The notes under the pieces were generated by a model that was not told the origin of the DNA, made no database searches, and saw only the letters and a list, made by a program, of their open reading frames with translations. From NCBI GenBank assembly GCA_037447605.1, contig CM074809.1, positions 2,749,158-2,813,157 on the forward strand: a DNA stretch of 64,000 nt. The letters run 5' to 3'. A program made the position numbers and the translations under genes. How positions within the stretch are numbered: position 1 is the first letter of the stretch; the number at the start of each line of letters is the position of its first letter. Shown here in pieces: positions 57,941-64,000 of the stretch. Source of the stretch: Zygnema circumcarinatum (taxonomy: Eukaryota; Streptophyta; Zygnematophyceae; Zygnematales; Zygnemataceae).

Positions 57941-59758
57941 TCACCACCCCGAGGTTTCCCTCACGTAAAGAGTTTAAATTGAATCTCGTAACAGCATGCC
58001 GCCTCCTTTGCAAATGCCCTTACACAAGGCTAGCACGTGCCACAGACCAGGTTGGTCACAGATCATACCCCTGAGCCCTCTACTCCGAAAGCTAAGCTAT
58101 TCAAGGAGAGAAGGCAGAGTCAATCTCAGGCTCATGTGCCAGGCACAGGAGCATTTGTTTGCTGCCAAACCTTCGTACCATCTACCGCTTGAAACTGAAG
58201 CTATGTCAACCCTCACAGAGGGACAGAATAGTCCGTAATCTGGCTGTCAGGGCGTCTGCCTGTGTGCAGCTGTTCGGATGCGTGTTACGTATTGTGGTCA
58301 TTTTTTGCTAGAGGTTCAGACTCGATTCTGAAAGGGTCCGAAGATGGCGGTTGTAGCGGATCAGCAGACGGTAACTTGTATGTCATGAATTGGCTGTCTT
58401 AAAACCATATTTCTTGCTTCTTGCCCAGTTAGAACCCATCGCAAAAAATGCAATATTTAAACCTGGGGTGCAACAATGAATGTGATGACAAATGACAAGG
58501 CTGCCTGCAATATTTAGTGTAAAATTGTCATTGCATGATCGTTCGTAAAGTGATGAGTAGAGAGGGCAGTGATGGTTCGAATCTCGACATGTGGTGGTGC
58601 TCGGTCGACCAATTTGGCAAACTACCATTCAGCGCTCCTTGATCCCGCCACAAGAAAGCAGACGACTGGAAAGGCTGTGGAAAACGTCACTTCTCAGTTC
58701 TCTACGCATCAAAAGCTTGTTAAACACCAAGAAATTTCAAGATCATTCCTTTGCTTCGTTTCCCTTCGTAAGGTTCAAGATTCAAAGTCCATGAGCGCTA
58801 TTGTTCCCAGGCCCCTCCCGTCTTTGCAGACCTGTAACTTCCACAGGCGCGCTGCTTGTCGAGCGAGAACGAGCTTGCCATGGTGGCGGAGAGATCCAAC
58901 AGCTCCATTGGTTGGGTTTCAAAGGAGGAGCTCCGAGCAGATGCCGCACGAAACGCGTGAGGATGCTGCCACTGCCCTTTGCCAGGTGGAGCGGAGCCGC
59001 CATGGCTGCTCAGAGGCTCTGAGATCGGCTGTCGAAGGCCACCCTCACCGAGAGGGATTATGCCGCAGCGCCAGTTTCCCTCCCAGCGCTGCTCAAAGGG
59101 GAAGGGGCAAGGGGGCGAGGGAGCGAGGGGCAGTCGGGAGCGACAAGTCAGGAGTTAGCCATGAGTCAGGAGCTAGTCGGGAGTCACGAGTCAGTCAGAG
59201 GCGGTCTCCTTCGCTCCATGCATGCATGCATGCCTTGGGGCCCCCCTCGCATGTTCCGATAGACTCTGTCGTGTGGTGAGCGCGTGGGGGCGTGGGGATG
59301 ACGATGCGGCAGCCCGTGTTCATCGACATATGGCCTGAAGGTGCTATGGAAAAGCCGAACGAGCAGTGATCGATGAAATTTCAGCTTTTCTACTCAGTGT
59401 TCCATGTACCCAACTGGCATATGTGCGCCAAGGACAGGCTAGTTCAGTGTGTTTCTGCTCTTGTCGCCATTGAAAGGTGGCATTTGAAAGGCCGGTAGTA
59501 GAGAAAGAGCGTTCCGACGAGCAAGAGTTTGAATTTAATGAGAGGGCCAGGATATGCAGCATGTGTTACCGAGGGGCAGGATGTTGGGCGATGCTTCTCT
59601 AATCACTGTGTGAATTCAATGGACATCTTTCAAAGCCATCCATGGAGTGTGGGCTGCCGTGGTAAAGATTGATGGGAAACAGTGACAGGTCGTGCAGGTG
59701 AGGGCTTTTGAGTCTGCTTGGAGCTTCACTCGACCACTCCACTTCCAAGCGAACAAAG
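57941..59758. other. Spacer between the AFG1-like and CutC genes
   Basis: 1.8 kb without a recognisable gene. It includes a GC-richer part at 58800-59300 with GAGTCAGGAGCTAGTCGGGAG-like repetition (59145-59200, described here only by its GAGTC words) and a (CATG)n run at 59217-59233. A 236-codon plus-strand open frame (58569-59279) has skewed composition and no motif. A B-box-like GGTTCGAATCTC occurs near 58573 without a matching tRNA fold. Confidence 0.5.
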
Positions 59759-62576
59759 CTATGGAAACGTGCTCCCTCTGACAGAGCGGATAATTGCTCG
59801 CACTCGTTCTTCTGAAGTCACCATTATCTCGTCATCGCTAGTAACTCTGCATAGCATCTCCCATCCCAGGCTGTAGACTATGAGATTCAACCAAATCCGA
59901 GAGCAGAGAAAAGACTGCGAGTCATCTGCGAGTTGTCAGTGTTGGGCAACTGTTGAATATAGTTTATGCTGACTCGGCCACAGACAACATCCCTCAGACT
60001 TTCCCCTGCACTCACCCCGGGACTGAGAAGGAGCATCTAGAATTGCTGCCCTCCATCTTTATCGAGCGGACAACTCGTGCTGAGCCGTGCAGCTCATGCA
60101 CTCCCGTGTTGTGCACAATTTCTGCCGCATTGGCCTCGCTTACCCCACCTGCTCAGAGGCAGGCTATCAGGTGAAGCCTAAACAACAAGGGTGGCCAATC
60201 AATGGCCTGCATGATAATGCATGCACCGTGACTGGGAGTGATGGTGGAGGCCGCCGGCCTGCAGTGGTACTGACCGCCAGGCATGACTGACAGACGACCT
60301 CGAGCTGCCTCTGCCAATGAACGAATGAGAGGGATGCCCTGCATTGCTGTCTGCTGCTGTCCAGAGGTGAGCAGTCTGCGGATGCCCAACTCTGTCAGCA
60401 CCTGCACACATTTTCACGGCAATCAAGTATCAATTTAGCTCTTCCTCACACTCCATGGCTCACCTGTACAGGAGTGACTCACAGTTATCAGCGTGCAGAC
60501 ATGATTGACAGACAGCAGCACAGGAATGGCAGCAATAGCTTCCTAGGAAGGATCAGGAGCTTTCGACTCCCACCTCGAGGGCACTCATAGGGTCTGTGGC
60601 CATATCGAACGCCCGATGAAATGTCACATCCAGCGACATCTCTGTGCAGATGGCCAGCAAAAACTGCAACTGCACTGCATCACAACCCGGAGAGAGCTGG
60701 AGACAGATGTATTCTACGATCGTTTGGAAGACACTAAATCTCTTAGAGCCTCCCCCGCAGCTGCTTTATTAGCATGAGGTGAATTCATGAATACGGGAGG
60801 AAACGTTACCGGACCATTTGTCCAAATGCTTGAGCCCTTACTTCCACAAGGACCCTAATGTGCTCTTACCCTCTTAATGTCCACGTCTCCTTTCGATGTA
60901 AGCAGTCCCAGAACCACTCCTTCAGCCCCCAATTGCTTGGCTATGCGAATATCCTCTGACATCACCTATTCCCATGTGTGAACGACAAGGGAGGCAGCAT
61001 GTCACACCTCTCCTGAAAATTTCAATGATTTTTAATCAACATAAGTGTCTGTGGCCCATCTGATCAGCACTCTGCTTGCTAATGTCTTTGTAAACATTGG
61101 CTCAACATCCAATCAACCTGCCTAGCCTGCTTGTCATGCTTCTGTCATTTGTGTGGAAAGCATGCAAAATCTCTATCTATTTTTCTGTAGAGAGTGCCGA
61201 GATTCGGCGTTGTGACTCCCTCCAGCAGGACGCCACGAAGCAAGTATGGGCCAAGCTTCTGGGAAGGGCTATGCTTTATCCCCAATGAATTTCCTAAGTA
61301 ACCTTAAAACATCCCTCATTCTTCAGTCGTTTTTTTTTTTCAATTCGTTGAGGACATGAACTAGTTGATGTTGGCCATAACAGTACCCTTGAACAGCTAT
61401 AAACTGTAAGTGCTTCTGTCAATTGAATGCAGTACGAAGCGCACCTTCACTTCCTCATCCGAGTACACGAAGTTGCCTGCTCGTGGCCTGATGAGCACGT
61501 GGATTGGAATGTGTACGCACGCTCTAACCACCTTTAGCACTGCATCGGCCAATAGCCCTATTCATCTGTACTGTCGTGAACAGTAAGATGGATAAGGTCG
61601 AACCAGGAGGGGAGGACAATGAATTGGAGACCGTGACGAGGTTAGGCGAACCGACTAATTACAAACGAAGAACCGCCGGATATAGGAGGGGATCTGGGGG
61701 GAGAAGTGGATGTGGGAGAGGAGACGAACAACGAAGCGGGAAATGAAAGAGAAGCGTAAGAGGGCACGACCGAGTGGTGAAAACACTGCACACTCAGACA
61801 TCGGCAGAAAAGAGAGTAGACGTGCAAGCTCTCAAGAGCTCCTCCAGGCTACTGTGCCTGATTAAAACGAAGCTGTGATATCTAGACAGTCGATTGCAAA
61901 CATGTTAACTTAGTCCTTTTGCTCCTGGTCAGCCAGGATGTGGTCTGTATGCTTGTCATTGAATCTTGTCCATCAAGCGCAACGGCCAGAGCTCACTGCC
62001 ATAGCTGCAGGTAGTGCCTCCTTCCAAGAGATTTGCGCACAGTTCCAATCGAGATGCGCCGCCTGCTACCTCAAGCCAGTCAACCACGCGTTCACAAGGG
62101 AATGCTTAACTGCAAAAAAGTAAATGCAATGCCATATTCGGTGTTCAAACTGACGGCTTAACAAGGTGGAAAGAAGTTCTCAAAAGGTCTTCATCCTGCT
62201 TTCTCATTCCTTTTTCAACCAATTTCGACAATAACTTGTTTTGGACGAAAAAGTCAAACATGGATACAGCCTTTGACCTAAGGAATCCTTCACAATTTTC
62301 CCGCCATGGTGACGAAACAATGAGCGCTTTGGCTACAGTGATATTCCTTCCTTCTTTCAACCATTCCCATACTTGATGAATGATGCCTTGCTGAATGATC
62401 AGACAACCTGACCAGGTTCTGAGCCTAAAACTTCTCCTTCCAGTACATTCTAAAAGCGACAAAGCAGTTCATGCAGCCAACAGCTGTCAGCTTTATGGAT
62501 CCTCTGTCTCTTTCCCACCTCTCTCCGCCGCCATGGCTGACTCCACGGAGTCCACGCATGCCTCGAACAGCAACAT
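59759..62576 (-). CDS. CutC family protein (copper-homeostasis CutC homologue)
   Basis: TIM-barrel protein named for bacterial copper homeostasis; the human homologue binds Cu(I), but biochemical function is not settled. Eight exons give 258 aa, the normal family length: 62519-62576, 61997-62062, 61445-61557, 60870-60965, 60574-60669, 60275-60401, 60016-60148 and 59759-59846. Landmarks: MLLFEACVDSVESAMAAERG (strand 1), GASRLELCANLLEGGTT, HIPIHVLIRPRAGNFVYSDE, GAEGVVLGLLTSKGDVDIKR, SLDVTFHRAFDMATDPMSAL, LGIRRLLTSGQQQTA, SVMPGGGVSEANAAEIV, GVHELHGSARVV and VTSEERVRAIIRSV. All exon phases agree. Exon 3 uses the acceptor AATAG at 61558-61559. A G-box lies 3 bp upstream of the start codon and a GTAC-site cluster lies 230-640 bp upstream. 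A 105-codon frame inside intron 1 (62145-62462) is unsupported. Confidence 0.93.
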
Positions 62577-62578
62577 GC

Positions 62579-62584
62579 CACGTG
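62579..62584. promoter_or_regulatory. G-box abutting the CutC start codon
   Basis: CACGTG inside GCCACGTGGC, ending 3 bp before the CutC ATG (minus strand). Part of the recurrent CACGTG pattern near gene starts in this window. Confidence 0.45.
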
Positions 62585-62803
62585 GCCGGCAGCACCGCCA
62601 GCCAAAACGTAACCCTAATTTTCCCGCTCCCTGGCCCTGGCCCTGCGCCCAGGCCCCCGGGGGCCTGGCACGTGCGACAGGCCCGGCCTGGCTTCTCATT
62701 GGCCCATCGCACGCGTGGGGTTTCGGCGCCAGCCTGCGGCACTCGGCAAGGCGGGGCCGCCAATCAATGCGGAAGCAAGGCGCCTGGACGGGACGGGTCC
62801 AAA

Positions 62804-63215
62804 GTACCGTAGCAGAGGCGGTTGGCCGTACGCCAGTACGGCCACGGCGCTCAACTCCGTACGTGGATGCGACACGCGGACGGCGAAGATTCACCCGGTC
62901 GGCGGGGCGGGCGGGTGCCGTACGGCCTGCGTGAGCTGTCCGACGCGGCCATGCTCAGATTGGCGCCGACGTACGAACGTACGGACGGATGGACGGACGG
63001 ACTTGCGGGGATGTCCGTACGCCGCAGCCCCGGATTCCCGTCGGATGAGCCAGCGGGAAGGGACTGCAAAGCGGAGAAAAATCTCGTTTTTCCGAGGGAG
63101 GGGGGGAGGGAGCGTACGGACTGGCCGCAGCCGGCCGGCAGTCGTACTGGCACGAGTATACAAATTTACATTTACGAACCATGTTTTGTCGTGTTCTAGT
63201 TGCGGTACGGTGTGG
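62804..63215. promoter_or_regulatory. Dense GTAC-core (CCGTACGG-like) cluster upstream of CutC
   Basis: At least ten GTAC cores in about 400 bp, including AGTACCGTA, GGCCGTACGCCAGTACGG, TCCGTACGTGG, TGCCGTACGG, ACGTACGAACGTACGGACGG, TCCGTACGCC, GCGTACGG and GCGGTACGG. Located 230-640 bp upstream of the CutC start codon. GTAC is the core of copper- and hypoxia-response elements bound by SBP-domain factors in green algae and plants; a role here is inference. Confidence 0.5.
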
Positions 63216-64000
63216 GTGGGCATGCCGGGGAGCCCTATCATAGTCTCGTTTGTGCAGAGGGAGGATGTGGCCTTGATCTCACGATCGCGATGAGGCCGTC
63301 GTTTCTGCACTGTGCAAGCCGATGAGAGTTCGCCAAAAAGCGTAAAGCCAGATCCGGCCAATCGGATACCTTTCGCGCCTTGGATTTTAACATGGGCCCA
63401 AGAAGAAGGACGCGCTCGGCGCCGCCCGCCACGTCGACCGGAGCACGATGGCCGCCCGCACCGACAGCTCGCCAATCTTAAAATTGATATTCCCCTTCAT
63501 TGTAAATTTTTCGACCAATGGCGTGCGCCCTCCCCCAAACGATCCGCCCATCGCCGCCGCCCATCCGCACCGTCCAAACGTATTGCTGCGTGTGCCTGCC
63601 CAGCCGCACGGGGGCCGCGCCAAGTCGCCAGCCTTCTATGTTGCCGATTGGTGTTTTCCGCGGCGTTTTTTTACCGGGCCAACTGCTGCCCCGCAACGGC
63701 CGTCCTTTATGGGAGGCGAACATGTCCCCCCGCTCCCAACTTGCTCGCGCCATGCGAACCGGGCGTCCCCCATAACAGCGAAACGTACGGCGACGGTTCC
63801 CCCACACGTGCGAGCGACCGCGACCTCACCCGAAGTCCCTTCGCGGGCCTCCCCAGTCCCTCCCCGCGCCGTGGCCGCCCACCCGCCCGCCCGTCCGTTA
63901 CGGATCATTGGCTTCCATGAATGCGAATGATTACATGCGCCGCCTCCGGCTGGCGCCCGCCCTCCACAGTGCGCCCGCCCGCCTGCCCGCCCGCCCGGGC

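Larger units (their letters stand above)
62577..64000. other. GC-rich region upstream of CutC to window end
   Basis: Promoter-like GC-rich DNA with a GTAC cluster, GGGCGGGCGGGC words and CpG-rich low-complexity open frames on both strands (for example 62715-63293 and 63312-63920, plus). None contains a recognisable domain or plausible exon series. It may hold the start of a gene lying to the right. Confidence 0.45.

Noticed and set aside
58560-58600. B-box-like GGTTCGAATCTC as a tRNA gene
   Set aside because: No D-arm, anticodon arm or acceptor stem could be paired around it.
58569-59279. 236-codon plus-strand open frame
   Set aside because: Skewed S/R/H composition, repeats near its end, no domain. 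Most likely promoter or spacer DNA.
62145-62462. 105-codon minus-strand open frame
   Set aside because: Lies wholly inside CutC intron 1, whose flanking exons join in phase without it.
62715-63920. Several 80-200-codon open frames on both strands at the right edge
   Set aside because: CpG-rich DNA keeps all frames open; no conserved motif or consistent exon series.
1-64000. CRISPR array, bacterial operon or phage region
   Set aside because: No regularly spaced direct repeats, no Shine-Dalgarno-led gene series; every recognisable gene is intron-split and eukaryotic.

Overview
The window is nuclear DNA from a photosynthetic eukaryote of the green-plant (streptophyte) lineage. Genes are split into many short exons with GT-AG introns, lie on both strands with multi-kilobase spacers, and include a plastid SET-domain protein (pTAC14-like), a seed-maturation (SMP) LEA protein and an ALE2/PERK-like receptor kinase. 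A charophyte alga would fit the compact introns and the huge hydroxyproline-type ectodomain, but the species cannot be fixed from the sequence alone. One assembly gap (10 N) is present at 6491-6500. Exon boundaries below were worked out by eye from splice sites, reading phase and remembered family conservation; they are models, not transcript-supported annotation.

Layout: (1) 122-3747, minus: N-terminal 420 codons of CUL1, running off the left edge. (2) 6763-10543, plus: MTM1/SLC25A39-40-type mitochondrial carrier with two tandem, phase-identical last exons. (3) 11464-14560, minus: UBP3/UBP4-type deubiquitinase. (4) 14.7-18 kb: repeats and a frameshifted zinc-binding mobile-element-like relic. 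(5) 18059-18238, minus: F-box exon, divergent from (6) 19013-19891, plus: SMP LEA protein. (7) 21076-24806, plus: 2-phosphoglycerate-kinase-like P-loop protein. (8) 26040-28374, minus: alpha/beta hydrolase with a five-copy G-box cluster upstream. (9) 31061-33040, minus: VHL-beta-domain protein, divergent from (10) 33472-38904, plus: pTAC14-like SET protein. (11) 39.7-40.8 kb: a CCATTGG-rich repeat field. (12) 43.3-52.2 kb, plus: receptor kinase with a more than 1,400-residue proline-rich ectodomain encoded in a 2.4-kb polypyrimidine tract that changes reading frame twice. (13) 53923-57940, minus: AFG1/LACE1-type ATPase with at least one GC-AG intron. (14) 59759-62576, minus: CutC family protein. 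(15) 62.6-64 kb: GC-rich promoter-like DNA with no gene recognised.

The genes do not form an operon-like pathway. Two themes recur. Four genes of the ubiquitin system (CUL1, UBP, F-box, VHL-like) lie within 33 kb, and most gene starts are flanked by CACGTG (G-box) and GTAC-core (CCGTACGG-like) palindromes. The strongest items for follow-up are the duplicated terminal exon of the carrier, the modular proline-rich ectodomain with its frame breaks, the VHL-like gene, and the GTAC clusters, one of which sits upstream of the CutC gene.
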